Assembly: GCF_025369935.1 (NCBI RefSeq)
Contig: NZ_CP104467.1
Span: forward strand, 3,355,001 to 3,419,000
Length of the DNA stretch: 64,000 nucleotides
Reading direction: 5' to 3'
Source of the DNA: Paenibacillus andongensis
Lineage (GTDB): Bacteria > Bacillota > Bacilli > Paenibacillales > NBRC-103111
In this document: piece after piece, positions 1-8,429 of the stretch
Layout: every line of letters begins with the position of its first letter
Position numbering within the stretch: position 1 is the stretch's first letter
The notes under the pieces: model-generated
Databases searched by the model: none
What the model saw: the letters and a program-made list of their open reading frames with translations, nothing else
What the model was told of the DNA's origin: nothing
Position numbers and translations under genes: made by a program

Positions 1-496
1 TTTTGACATCACGGAAACGAATTAATGCGTCGTTCCAGCCGCTGCGATCAAGATCGGACAGGGGGGTAACGTCTTTTTTCATATGGTCGAAGGAAAGGAC
101 GAAATCGGATGGAATTTCTTTTTGCAAACGGTCGATTTCTTTCATGTAGGTAGTTGCAATGTTACTTTTATTCGGGAGTTCATAAATAAGTGCCAACCAA
201 ATAAACACTCGATCATCAAATAGACCTACTTGGAAGTGAGGTACCTGTTTATACCCTCGTTTGTTTGGACAAATCGCCAGCCAAGTATCAACAGGGGGAT
301 TCACTTTACGTCTTAAGTGTTTAGCGATATGTAGGAACATTTCTGTACCGGAAAGGACGGACAAATCCTGAGCCAATGCATCACCTAATGCTTTAAATTT
401 AGGCTGAATGCGCTCTCGAATGGCTTCCATACGTCCATCAAGACCTTCTATAGCAAAGGTATCGAAATCATGCTGTGCAAATCCAATGAAACTCAT
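1..496 (-). CDS. DUF1054 family protein (YktB-like), 3' end missing
   Basis: Reading leftwards from an ATG at 496, the frame stays open to the window edge (165 codons). An AGAGGA ribosome binding site lies about 8 bases upstream of the ATG. The protein starts MSFIGFAQHDFDTFAIEGLD and contains PKFKALGD, VNPPVDTWLAICPNKRGYK and PHFQVGLFDD. This pattern matches the DUF1054/YktB family of about 200-residue soluble Firmicute proteins, so only the last 40 or so residues should be missing. The biochemical role of the family is not known to me. The 190 bases to the next gene show no clear terminator. Confidence 0.85.
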   Translation of the reverse strand, partial: MSFIGFAQHDFDTFAIEGLDGRMEAIRERIQPKFKALGDALAQDLSVLSGTEMFLHIAKHLRRKVNPPVDTWLAICPNKRGYKQVPHFQVGLFDDRVFIWLALIYELPNKSNIATTYMKEIDRLQKEIPSDFVLSFDHMKKDVTPLSDLDRSGWNDALIRFRDVK

Positions 497-688
497 TTGT
501 TTAATTCCTCTTTTCAATTACGTTTTCAATTATTCTAAAGCAATTCGTGTATTCCCGCAATAAATACGAGTTTCAGATAAGGAAGTAGGCCATCGGACCG
601 ATTTTATGACAGAAAAGCAGGAAAAAAGTGGAACCATGCCGAATTATGTGATAACTATCAATCAGGAAAGACAGGAGAATTTAATCGT

Positions 689-1534
689 ATGAGGATGTCA
701 AAATGGTCTAAAATAGCGGTACTTGGCACTTTAATGGGAACTTGTTTCACAGCGGGTGTTTACGCACAGGATGTGCTGCAGCGCGTTGATGCTTACTTAA
801 GAAACGATTTTAAAGTCGTCGTGAATGGGCAAGAAGTGAAGCTGGCGAATCCGCCTTTAATTTATAATAATTCCAGTTATTTGCCGGTGAAGGAACTTGG
901 AACTTATTTAGGAGCGGTTGTGAATTGGAAGGATAGCACGAAAACCATCTATCTGAATTCCCGTATTAATCCCCAGCAGCCTGCGGAAGGCAACGAAACG
1001 AATTATACAGAAATTGTGCTGCAGTACCCCTATCCACAGTACTTGGATTATTTAGGGGGGACTTATCCGATTCTAGTTAATACGACGGATCAGACATATT
1101 ACCGGTTGAAAGATCTGGACCGAATGGGGGTTTCTACGGGCGGATTACGGAAAGCGAAGGAAAAGTATACAGAGGATATTTATGTCAGCGAAGAAGAATT
1201 GAAAAAGAGTTGGAAAGAAACGCCGCAAATTTCCTATCTCATAAATGAACCCATCGTGATTACAGGGGAGCAGGATCCAGTAAAGCTCAAGACAATCAGA
1301 GCGTATGTGGAAGGTTTTCGATATTATGAGATCAATAAAGTACCTTACATGACGAATCCAATTATCATCGATGCGCTGCCTGAAGAGAATACATACAGCT
1401 ACTTGCTTACGGAAAATGGGCATTTCTATCGTACAACTCTCAAACTGACGCAAATAAATGGCAATAATAATAAGCCTGATTATGTCGTTGGAAGTTCCTC
1501 CAAAGAGGACATCCAGGTGACGAGAGTTAAATAA
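689..1534 (+). CDS. Secreted stalk-domain (copper amine oxidase N-terminal-like) protein
   Basis: The 281-residue product opens with a basic N-terminus and a hydrophobic signal peptide ending near VYAQD (about residue 26). Residues about 42-92 have the 'stalk domain' pattern: VVVNGQEVKL, then YLPVKELGTYLGAVVNWKD and a short TKTIYLNS strand. This domain is common on exported proteins of Paenibacillaceae and is thought to bind or extend from the wall. The remaining ~190 residues have no motif I recognise. The start at 689 follows CAGGAG; an in-frame ATG at 695 is equally possible. The stop codon directly abuts the stop codon of the convergent response regulator, with no base between them. Confidence 0.75.
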   Translation: MRMSKWSKIAVLGTLMGTCFTAGVYAQDVLQRVDAYLRNDFKVVVNGQEVKLANPPLIYNNSSYLPVKELGTYLGAVVNWKDSTKTIYLNSRINPQQPAEGNETNYTEIVLQYPYPQYLDYLGGTYPILVNTTDQTYYRLKDLDRMGVSTGGLRKAKEKYTEDIYVSEEELKKSWKETPQISYLINEPIVITGEQDPVKLKTIRAYVEGFRYYEINKVPYMTNPIIIDALPEENTYSYLLTENGHFYRTTLKLTQINGNNNKPDYVVGSSSKEDIQVTRVK

Positions 1535-2197
1535 TTAACTGCCGGTGCCTGATTGCTTTTTTAAATAAAAAATAGCAATTTGCGTGCGATCTCGGAGATT
1601 CAGCTTGCTGAGAATTTCCGTAATATAATTTTTAACGGTACCTTCGCTCAGGAATAGCTCCTGGGCGATTTCTTTATTGGACAGACCTTCAGCGATTTGG
1701 GCTACGACAGCTTGTTCGCTAGCAGTTAATCCATATCCACTAAGTGGTTTGGGTGCAGGTATGTTCGAAGATGAATTAGTACCGATAAAGGTCGTCAATT
1801 TCTTAGCAATTTCGGGATGAATAAGAAGATTGCCTTGCTCTACTGTCTTGATTCCTTGAATAATCCGATCCGGCGAAATATTTTTGAGCAGATAACCGCT
1901 GGCTCCGTTTCGCAAGGCCTGAACGATAAATTCATCATCATCGAATGTGGTCAGAATAAGCACAGCAATATGAGGATAAGCTTGCTTAATCTTCAACGTG
2001 CCTTGAACACCGTCACAGATTGGCATCCGAATGTCCATCAGGACAACGTCAACCTGGACGCCGTTTTGGATAAAAGCAAGAGCTTCGTCTCCATGCATAC
2101 ACGTACCAACAACTTTAATATTTTCGTCAAGTCCAATGATTAATTGTAAGCTTTCGCGGATGAATGGATCATCGTCGGTAATGAGCACATGTATCAT
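1535..2197 (-). CDS. NarL/LuxR-family response regulator
   Basis: A 220-residue two-component response regulator. The receiver domain (1-120) has the acidic pair in ITDDDPF, the phospho-acceptor Asp in VVLMDIRMP, the conserved Thr in ILTTFDD and Lys in GYLLKNIS. The C-terminal LuxR helix-turn-helix reads LTASEQAVVAQIAEGLSNKE followed by LFLSEGTVKNYI. It lies 33 bases downstream of the histidine kinase gene on the same strand, so the two form an operon. The arrangement beside an ABC-2 exporter resembles B. subtilis YvfTU-YvfRS and DesKR-type loci. The likely target is the divergent exporter promoter near 3.35-3.55 kb (inference). Confidence 0.93.
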   Translation of the reverse strand: MIHVLITDDDPFIRESLQLIIGLDENIKVVGTCMHGDEALAFIQNGVQVDVVLMDIRMPICDGVQGTLKIKQAYPHIAVLILTTFDDDEFIVQALRNGASGYLLKNISPDRIIQGIKTVEQGNLLIHPEIAKKLTTFIGTNSSSNIPAPKPLSGYGLTASEQAVVAQIAEGLSNKEIAQELFLSEGTVKNYITEILSKLNLRDRTQIAIFYLKKQSGTGS

Positions 2198-2230
2198 GTT
2201 GTGTTCAACCCTTTCTTAGGTAGATTCAAT

Positions 2231-3352
2231 TTAGCGAAAAGTGGGCAAGACCGTCGTCACTGTAAATCGATCCTCGATCGACACCATAAGCTGCCCTCCA
2301 ATAAGCTTGCTTCGTTCTTCCATGCCTGACATGCCTAATCCGTTTACACTTCGCTCATTAGGCAGTTTACCGTTATTCGAAATGCACATTGTAATCTGTT
2401 TGGATTCATAGGTTAACTGAATGAGAACCTGGGTTGCGGACCCGTGACGAATGGCATTCGTAATGGCTTCTTGTGCATTACGGTATAGTATGAACTCTAG
2501 ACTCGGATACAGTACGTAGGGCATCCCCTGCATCTCTACCTCAATAGTTATTCCTTTATCTGCTGTCAATCCTTCAATGAGTTTCTCCAACGAGTAGGTT
2601 TGCAACGTTTCATCATCTGGTTTCAGTCTACGCACGGTTGAGCGCAGCAGTTCCATGCTTTCGGTTAACTGGTCACGGACCGACATTAACATCTCTACGC
2701 CTTTCTTTTGCTGCGTAGGCAGGATCTGCAAGGATGCTTCCATCATCATTTTAAGCCGGATCAGCTTATGTCCCAAATCATCATGAATATCTCGGGAAAT
2801 CCGATTGCGTTCGTCCGTTTGTGCAATGTTTTCGACTTTTCGGGCGTAATCCATTAACTGAAGGCGAGCTTCGTCCAGCTCGTAATGCTGTCGCCGAAGC
2901 CTATCATAGAGCAGCTCAATTTCCTCTTTGTTTTGCTCCGTTTGGAGCATCTGCAGCAGGAGAATCGTCAGAGACAAGAAGATCAGATTGGCAATAAGGT
3001 AGTAGCTGTTTGGCTGACTATGTAAGGATATGTTCAATAGAATCAAGTGAATACTCATGATATAGTAACGGATATGACTATTTACGGTGGTTACATAGGA
3101 TAAGAGCGTTGAGTAAAAAGTTATGAACAAAATGCCGTCATAGTGATAGCTCATCCATCCGCTAAATCCGATTTCGAGTAAAAGCATCCATACGGATTTC
3201 GAGAATATCGTTCTGCGCATTTCTGCAATCCAAAGGAATATGAGAATGAGGAAGACATACGTACTATTAGATGAATAGCTTTCTAAATACATCGAGGCAA
3301 TCGCTGGAATGAGAATGAGTAAATAGCGGGTTAACGAACGTAATTGTGTCAA
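2231..3352 (-). CDS. NarL-cognate sensor histidine kinase (HisKA_3 type)
   Basis: A membrane sensor kinase with several N-terminal hydrophobic segments (about residues 10-135), a coiled linker with EEIELLYDRLRRQHYELDEA, and a HisKA_3 box DERNRISRDIHDDLGHKLIR containing the phospho-accepting His. The HATPase domain shows RNAQEAITNAIRHG and GLGMSGMEER. The reading frame extends upstream to 3499, but that region has no ribosome binding site. A TTG at 3352 is preceded by AAGGAAGG at 7-base spacing, so I place the start there (373 residues). It pairs with the response regulator just downstream. The signal sensed is unknown; its neighbours suggest a membrane-active compound. Confidence 0.85.
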   Translation of the reverse strand: MTQLRSLTRYLLILIPAIASMYLESYSSNSTYVFLILIFLWIAEMRRTIFSKSVWMLLLEIGFSGWMSYHYDGILFITFYSTLLSYVTTVNSHIRYYIMSIHLILLNISLHSQPNSYYLIANLIFLSLTILLLQMLQTEQNKEEIELLYDRLRRQHYELDEARLQLMDYARKVENIAQTDERNRISRDIHDDLGHKLIRLKMMMEASLQILPTQQKKGVEMLMSVRDQLTESMELLRSTVRRLKPDDETLQTYSLEKLIEGLTADKGITIEVEMQGMPYVLYPSLEFILYRNAQEAITNAIRHGSATQVLIQLTYESKQITMCISNNGKLPNERSVNGLGMSGMEERSKLIGGQLMVSIEDRFTVTTVLPTFR

Positions 3353-3546
3353 TCGATTTCCTTCCTTTTCAGGGCAAGTATTAGCAAAGTATACCATATA
3401 AACTAGGAGGGTTAACACGTCTAATAGACAGATAATGACTTTTGTCACCTTTGAATAATGACTTATTCTACCTGTTAAGGGGATCCATTGGAGATACAAT
3501 CATTGTAATAACACAAGTTGGAATAACGGAAAAGGGAGAGGATCTT

Positions 3547-4482
3547 GTGAGCTTTGTTCATATAAAAAATGTTGTCAAAAAATATAGCAATCAAATTTCT
3601 GTCGATCATTTGAATTTATCGATTCAGGAAGGTGAAGTTTTCGGATTGTTAGGTCCCAATGGGGCTGGGAAAAGCACAACGATCAAAATGCTGAGCGGTC
3701 TGCTCAAAATCGATCAAGGCGAAATGTTGGTTGATGGACTCTCAGTTGCGAAAGATACGATTGAAGTGAAACGGAGAATTGGCCTTGTTCCACAAGATCT
3801 CGCGATTTTCGAACATCTAACAGCACGAGAAAATGTTACTTTTTTCGCAAAGTTATATGGATTAAGAGGTAAGCTGCTGAAAGAAAGAGTGGAGGAAGCG
3901 CTGGAATTTGTAGGATTACTGGATCGTGCTCGTGATAGACCCAGTTCCTTTTCGGGCGGGATGAAGCGTAGATTGAATATCGCGTGTGCCATTATGCATC
4001 GTCCAAAGCTGATTATTATGGATGAACCTACCGTGGGTATCGATCCTCAATCCCGAAATCACATTCTAGAATCTGTTAGGTCGCTGAACCGTATGGGCTC
4101 AACGATCATTTATACTTCGCACTACATGGAGGAAGTGTCCGCCATATCCACACGGGTCGGCATCATGGATCATGGGCATCTCATTGCTTGCGGAACACAA
4201 GAAGAATTGCGCGGTAAAGTTGAGCAGGACAATAAAATAATCATTCAAGCATCTAATTTGAAGGAAGAAGCCGTGAAGGAGCTAAGGAATCATCCGCGGA
4301 TTAAGCAGGTTACCATTCATGAGCAGACACTAGAGTTGCTGGTGGGTTCCTCCCAAGCCTATTTGCAGGATATCCTGTTCATCCTTTCCAAACACGAAGT
4401 GAAAATCCAATCGCTCACACAGGTGGAGCCTGATCTTGAGGCCTTATTCCTGTCGTTGACCGGAAGAACCTTACGGGATTAG
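3547..4482 (+). CDS. ABC-2 transporter ATP-binding protein
   Basis: The nucleotide-binding subunit of an ABC exporter, 311 residues. Walker A is GPNGAGKST, the Q-loop lies in GLVPQDLAIF, the signature is SSFSGGMKRR, Walker B is LIIMDEPTVGID and the switch His is in YTSHYMEE. The C-terminal ~90 residues form the DUF4162-like tail seen in drug or antibiotic exporters. The frame is open from 3442, but a GTG at 3547 follows GGAGAGG at good spacing and starts with the family-typical SFVHIKNVVKKY, so I prefer it. Two permease genes follow within 12 bases and by overlap. It is divergent from the sensor kinase and probably controlled by it. Confidence 0.92.
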   Translation: MSFVHIKNVVKKYSNQISVDHLNLSIQEGEVFGLLGPNGAGKSTTIKMLSGLLKIDQGEMLVDGLSVAKDTIEVKRRIGLVPQDLAIFEHLTARENVTFFAKLYGLRGKLLKERVEEALEFVGLLDRARDRPSSFSGGMKRRLNIACAIMHRPKLIIMDEPTVGIDPQSRNHILESVRSLNRMGSTIIYTSHYMEEVSAISTRVGIMDHGHLIACGTQEELRGKVEQDNKIIIQASNLKEEAVKELRNHPRIKQVTIHEQTLELLVGSSQAYLQDILFILSKHEVKIQSLTQVEPDLEALFLSLTGRTLRD

Positions 4483-4494
4483 GAGGAGGTCACC

Positions 4495-5682
4495 ATGCCG
4501 ATTTGGATCATTGCGAAGTATGAAATATTACGTTTTATGCGTATGCGTTATGTACTCATGATTCAGTTTTTGATGCCGCTTTTACTAATATTCATTTTGG
4601 GATCGGCGCTCTCAGGCGCGTTCAAAATGGAAGATCGGACGCTGAAGCCCGTTAAGGTAGATGTCGTGCAGTCTGACCTAGGAGTATTAAGCGCAGGGTT
4701 TAATAGCTTTCTGAACACACCGGAGTTAATGAAGATCATACAGCCTACGAACATTCAGTCGCGTGATGAAGCGGTCAAACGGCTCAAGTCAGGAGATTCG
4801 GAGTTTGCACTCATCGTTCCAAGTGATTTTAGCAGCCGCGTGCTTGAGGGAAAAGAAGCGGAGTGGGAGATGATACTAGGCCAGGATTATGGGCAGAATT
4901 TGACCGCTAAAATGGCGCTTCGCTCCTTTTTGGATCAAGTGAATTACATGCAATCCGCGATAATTTCAGCAGGGCCCGGTGCAGCGGATCTAGTGCAGAA
5001 ACAAAGTAGTGACGGTTCATTCAAACCGACAATGGAGGCTTCTTCGTATGTAAGGCTAGGCAAGCTTACATCTTCCAATTCCAACTATACAGCAATGCAG
5101 TATTACACAGCGTCTATGCTGGTCATGTTTTTGTTATATTCGGGCATGGGAGCGGCGCTCGGTTTGCAAGGGGAGAAAGAAAGGCACACGCTATCCCGAT
5201 TAAATGCAATGCCCATTCATGAATATCAAATTTTGTTGGGTAAAATTCTGGGAAATATTTTCAGTTCGATTGTTCAGGCATCGCTTGTTATTGGTGCAAC
5301 CATTCTATTTTACGGTGTCAATTGGGGAAATGACTTCTTCCATCTCTTCTTAGTTTGCTTATTGATTATCGTCGCTTCGATGAGTCTAGCGATATTGATC
5401 ATGCTGGCAGCGAAATCGTCTAAAGCAATCAGTACGACATTCCAAATGATCATTCTTGCCATGACTTTCCTAAGTGGAGGCTTCACACCTCTTCCAGAAG
5501 GTCTTCTGCAGCGGATGGGAGAGTTTACACTCAATCACTGGGCCATGCAGAGTATGTTTCGAATAATGCTCGGAAGTGATTCTGCAATCATAGGACATCA
5601 TATATCAATTTTGGCGTGTATTAGTGGGGGATTGTTGCTTCTTACCCTGATTATTTATCGGAAGGCGGGATATCATGAATAG
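4495..5682 (+). CDS. ABC-2 family permease, first subunit
   Basis: A 395-residue ABC-2 type membrane protein. One hydrophobic segment sits near the N-terminus (about 20-40), followed by a large extracytoplasmic domain (about 45-200) and five hydrophobic segments in the C-terminal half. The motif LGLQGEKERHTLSRLNAMPI is typical of ABC2_membrane_3 permeases. The gene starts at an ATG behind AGGAGG, 12 bases after the ATPase stop codon. The next permease overlaps its last 8 bases, so the two halves are probably translated in step to make a heterodimeric exporter. The substrate cannot be read from sequence; lipid-active drug or peptide export is the usual role. Confidence 0.88.
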   Translation: MPIWIIAKYEILRFMRMRYVLMIQFLMPLLLIFILGSALSGAFKMEDRTLKPVKVDVVQSDLGVLSAGFNSFLNTPELMKIIQPTNIQSRDEAVKRLKSGDSEFALIVPSDFSSRVLEGKEAEWEMILGQDYGQNLTAKMALRSFLDQVNYMQSAIISAGPGAADLVQKQSSDGSFKPTMEASSYVRLGKLTSSNSNYTAMQYYTASMLVMFLLYSGMGAALGLQGEKERHTLSRLNAMPIHEYQILLGKILGNIFSSIVQASLVIGATILFYGVNWGNDFFHLFLVCLLIIVASMSLAILIMLAAKSSKAISTTFQMIILAMTFLSGGFTPLPEGLLQRMGEFTLNHWAMQSMFRIMLGSDSAIIGHHISILACISGGLLLLTLIIYRKAGYHE

Positions 5683-6829
5683 CTTATTCATAGCGCTCAA
5701 TATGCTGCGTCGTACACTTTTGCAGAAAAAAGGCTTTCTCATGTATTTAGTCATTCCAGCGGGAGTAGTTTCGCTAATCATTGGTATACTTGGTGGGCAG
5801 AGCGAACGCGGGGTTGATATTGCTTATATTAATTTGGATCGGGGAACGATGGGCTCCCATCTCTTGCAAGAACTTTCGACGCTGCCAGATTATCGGCTCA
5901 AAGAAGAAACTTCTGAAACAGCGCTAAAAGAAGTTATCACGAAACAAAAAGTGAGCAGCGCCTTTCTCATTCCTGAAGGATTCAGCGAGACGTTGATGAA
6001 AGGCACATCTGCACAAATAGATATGTACCAACTAAACACGAATGAGGCTTCGATCACGCTCAAAATCAATCTGGATAGTATTCTATCCAGATATCGTGGA
6101 ACGATTGAGCTGCATACCCAGCAAGGGCTCCAAGATGCAGCGCTTCGTGAAGCCGTGGAGAAGACAATTTCACAGATGGAGAAGCATCAGGTGAAGGCGC
6201 AAGTCACTGATCTTAATTTGTATGTGAATCCGAATATGCATACGGTAATTGGTTTCATGCTGATGTTCATGATGGGGTTAATCAATAATACGGTTTCCGT
6301 GATTATGGATGATCGAAGACAACGCACAATGGCTAGAACTTATTCGGCACCCGTTCATTCTTTCGAAATTGTACTTGGGAATTTCATAGGCAGTTTCTTA
6401 GTCGGGACGCTGCAAGTGTTAGTCATTCTCTTGTTTACGCGTTATGTAACGAATTATGATTATGGACTTCCGTTTGTATCGCAGTTTATCTTGTTGGAGT
6501 TTTTCTTACTAGCCAGCATGGGAATTGCCAGCGCGGTAGCTAGTATGGTTAAGAATGCGTCGAATATGGGCATAATTAATTCTCTCGTTGTTACCCCGAC
6601 ATGTATGCTAGGCGGATGCTACTGGCCGATCAGCCTAATGCCGGACTGGATGCAGAAGCTTGCGAATTTCGTTCCGCAAAAATGGGTGATTGAGGCCATT
6701 CAGCGAATGGCTTCTGGTCAGACTTTGTCTCAGATGTGGATGCACATGAGCGTACTCACCTTGTTTGGACTGATTCTTTTGGGCGTAGGGTCAGTCATTC
6801 TTAGACCGGGAGATGCTGAGGTTAGTTAA
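5675..6829 (+). CDS. ABC-2 family permease, second subunit
   Basis: A 384-residue ABC-2 permease with the same plan as the preceding gene: an N-terminal membrane segment (LMYLVIPAGVVSLIIGILGG), an external domain to about residue 185, then clustered C-terminal membrane segments. MDDRRQRTMARTYSAPVHSF corresponds to the EKERHTLSRL region of its partner. Divergence between the two suggests an obligate heterodimer. The start codon lies inside the end of the previous gene (8-base overlap), implying translational coupling. It is the last gene of the exporter operon and is followed by two hairpins near 6.85 and 6.92 kb. Confidence 0.88.
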   Translation: MNSLFIALNMLRRTLLQKKGFLMYLVIPAGVVSLIIGILGGQSERGVDIAYINLDRGTMGSHLLQELSTLPDYRLKEETSETALKEVITKQKVSSAFLIPEGFSETLMKGTSAQIDMYQLNTNEASITLKINLDSILSRYRGTIELHTQQGLQDAALREAVEKTISQMEKHQVKAQVTDLNLYVNPNMHTVIGFMLMFMMGLINNTVSVIMDDRRQRTMARTYSAPVHSFEIVLGNFIGSFLVGTLQVLVILLFTRYVTNYDYGLPFVSQFILLEFFLLASMGIASAVASMVKNASNMGIINSLVVTPTCMLGGCYWPISLMPDWMQKLANFVPQKWVIEAIQRMASGQTLSQMWMHMSVLTLFGLILLGVGSVILRPGDAEVS

Positions 6830-6840
6830 CAAAAATCAAA

Positions 6841-6882
6841 GGGCTATCTCAAAAGTAGCTAAATCTACTTGGGGACAGCCCT
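6841..6882 (+). repeat. Imperfect long hairpin after exporter operon
   Basis: The left arm begins GGGCTATCTCAAAAGTAG and the right arm reads CTACTTGGGGACAGCCC; they pair over most of their length around a short ctaaat loop. No clean T-run follows, so termination here is doubtful. The GGGCTGTCCC...AAGTAG composition resembles ends of some Firmicute insertion sequences, so a small mobile-element relic is possible. No transposase remnant is visible. Confidence 0.45.
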
Positions 6883-6920
6883 GTTCTCTTTACATTAGAC
6901 TTATTCTCAAAAAAAATAGC

Positions 6921-6963
6921 GGGACAGTAAGGCTATACCGGCCAAACTGTCCTCATTTTTTTG
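6921..6963 (+). terminator. Rho-independent terminator of exporter operon
   Basis: GGACAGT at 6922-6928 pairs with ACTGTCC at 6946-6952, with a further GGC/GCC pairing inside the loop. The stem is followed by a T-rich stretch (tcattttttt). It sits about 95 bases after the second permease. Confidence 0.7.
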
Positions 6964-7114
6964 TATACAACTGCTTTTTTCAGCAGATGGTTGCATGCAA
7001 TTCCATTTTACCAAGGATTGGTTTCTTTTTAATTTGTGTCTTCTTCATGGTACAATAGCGTCACTCGCCTGTTCACAGGCCCAAGAAACATACGAATAAA
7101 GGGAGAGAATGCAA

Positions 7115-7351
7115 ATGGCCGTTACGGCGAATGAAGTTGCGGAATGGATGTTGGAGCAGTTGAAATCCGCAGGTATTTTACATCAGAAAGAAGCAGTAGA
7201 CTATATAATTCAACATTTTGGGGAATCCTTCATCTATATAAACGAGAATGGGAATCAAGCCATTTCCAAAGACGTGAAGAAAATCTTTAAAAAACTTCAT
7301 GGCGGTAAAGCAGCATGGGAGCGCGATGGATTTTTCTGGGGTTGGCAATAG
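7115..7351 (+). CDS. Small conserved protein, DUF6953-like
   Basis: A 78-residue soluble protein with ANEVAEWMLEQLKSAGIL, FGESFIYINENGNQAISKDV and AAWERDGFFWGW. The 'FxYINxNGNxAISxxVxxxF' core followed by a WER element matches, from memory, the DUF6953 family, which includes proteins annotated as integron-cassette proteins. No enzymatic residues are evident and its role is unknown. GGGAG at 7101-7105 is 9 bases from the ATG at 7115 but only 3 from an in-frame ATG at 7109, so I use 7115. It appears monocistronic. Confidence 0.65.
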   Translation: MAVTANEVAEWMLEQLKSAGILHQKEAVDYIIQHFGESFIYINENGNQAISKDVKKIFKKLHGGKAAWERDGFFWGWQ

Positions 7352-7547
7352 GCTGAGACCGTTTACTTCCAGTTTAGGCTGAAGCCGTGATAATACAGGC
7401 AGCAGCTTTTTTTGTACGTTTTTCCTTAAAAAAATGTCAATAATCCAAGTTGCTAAAACATAGAATTCATAATAAGATAAGAATAAGCAAATAAGTTGTC
7501 TGAATATTTAAATAAAATTGAATGCACCAATTATGGAGGGGATTGCC

Positions 7548-8144
7548 GTGAGTAAGAGTCATGAAGTGGAGTATTGCAACCTAGAGTTACGATTTGATCG
7601 CCGGCTAATCCGGAACTTCATTAAAGCACTCATTCAGGAAGGTTATTCTCTATATTGGAACGAAAGTGACCTTCAGTTCATCATTTCCATTCGCACAGGA
7701 CGCAAGCTGATTAAGCTGAAATTCGAACGAATCGGTGAAAAGTATAAAATCGTTGGCAACTATTCCTTCAAAGATGAGAAGCTCGCCGAAATGATGGAGA
7801 AGCTAATTGGTGATACACGTGGTCATGCTGTAGTAAAAAGATTCAAGGATCGGCAAATTCTCATTGAGAATATTATGTTCGGTGAAATTATTCGAATGGT
7901 CGAGATTAGCGGTATCGAACATAAAGTGCTGTATCAGAAGGAGCCTGCCGTGACCGTAGAGGAAGTCATGCAAGCGCTGCGATCCAAACGCACCGATGAC
8001 CGGATTCCTATTTTGCGTATGGAGCTGGATTACGAACTAGCTACCCTTCATGATGCAATGGCCTCAGGTGATGTCAAGGCGGTCATGGAGAGTAAAACCA
8101 AGCTGATCGAGATGAGACAAGAAATGCTCTTATTGGAGATGTGA
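7548..8144 (+). CDS. Conserved protein of unknown function (~198 aa)
   Basis: A soluble, charged protein without signal peptide or membrane segment. A GTG at 7548 is preceded by GGAGGGG at ideal spacing; the frame also opens upstream with a TTG at 7518 that has no binding site. The middle, GHAVVKRFKDRQILIENI then GEIIRMVEISG, resembles a Paenibacillaceae family that databases often label 'non-ribosomal peptide synthetase module', a label its length cannot justify. The C-terminal ~45 residues form a helical segment (LDYELATLHDAMASGDVKAV) compatible with a coiled coil. A hairpin terminator follows 22 bases after the stop. I do not assign a function. Confidence 0.7.
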   Translation: MSKSHEVEYCNLELRFDRRLIRNFIKALIQEGYSLYWNESDLQFIISIRTGRKLIKLKFERIGEKYKIVGNYSFKDEKLAEMMEKLIGDTRGHAVVKRFKDRQILIENIMFGEIIRMVEISGIEHKVLYQKEPAVTVEEVMQALRSKRTDDRIPILRMELDYELATLHDAMASGDVKAVMESKTKLIEMRQEMLLLEM

Positions 8145-8165
8145 AAATGAATAGTGGAGTCAAAT

Positions 8166-8208
8166 AAAGGGAGAGTCTTTATCTAATTCATAGATAGGGT
8201 CTCTCTTT
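8166..8208 (+). terminator. Imperfect hairpin terminator
   Basis: AAAGGGAGAG on the left pairs with CTCTCTTT on the right, with further pairing between ttatct and ataga around the loop. It follows the unknown gene ending at 8144 and precedes the next promoter by about 20 bases. Confidence 0.6.
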
Positions 8209-8229
8209 AAATTTCTTGAAAAATTACGC

Positions 8230-8258
8230 TTGTTAACCCGAACGTCATCGTATATAAT
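8230..8258 (+). promoter_or_regulatory. Sigma-A promoter of decayed sugar locus
   Basis: TTGTTA at 8230-8235 and a perfect TATAAT at 8253-8258 are separated by exactly 17 bases. The predicted start of transcription, about 8265, falls at the edge of a perfect 26-bp palindrome, the arrangement expected of a repressible promoter. Confidence 0.75.
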
Positions 8259-8265
8259 CATCTTA

Positions 8266-8291
8266 CGAAAGTTAAAGCACTTTAACTTTCG
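8266..8291 (+). promoter_or_regulatory. Perfect palindromic operator O1 (LacI-type)
   Basis: CGAAAGTTAAAG and CTTTAACTTTCG form a perfect 12-bp inverted repeat around CA. It begins about 8 bases after the -10 box, so a bound protein would block initiation. A related site lies 92 bases downstream. The likely ligand is the LacI-family protein encoded at 9325 (inference from proximity and operator style). Confidence 0.7.
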
Positions 8292-8358
8292 AGTGGAATC
8301 GTTTGTGTACATAACTTAAAATGTTTTTATTTTGTTGAATAAAGGGGAACTAAACTCT

Positions 8359-8382
8359 AAAAGTTAAAGCGATTAAACTTTT
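8359..8382 (+). promoter_or_regulatory. Second operator-like palindrome O2
   Basis: AAAAGTTAAAGC and GATTAAACTTTT match as an inverted repeat at 20 of 24 positions and share the AAGTTaAAG half-site with the perfect palindrome at 8266-8291. The centres are 92 bp apart, about nine helical turns, so repression looping is possible. It has the central CG typical of LacI-family operators. Confidence 0.6.
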
Positions 8383-8429
8383 GGTGATGAAAATTCACTA
8401 TTTTGAAAAAAGTGAAAGGAGCGGTTTCA

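Noticed and set aside
3353-3499. N-terminal extension of the NarL-type sensor kinase to the TTG at 3499
   Set aside because: No ribosome binding site precedes it, while the TTG at 3352 has AAGGAAGG at proper spacing.
6841-6963. Insertion sequence remnant
   Set aside because: The sequence has IS-like GGGCTGTCCC character but no transposase fragment and no paired ends or target duplication; the second hairpin works as a terminator.
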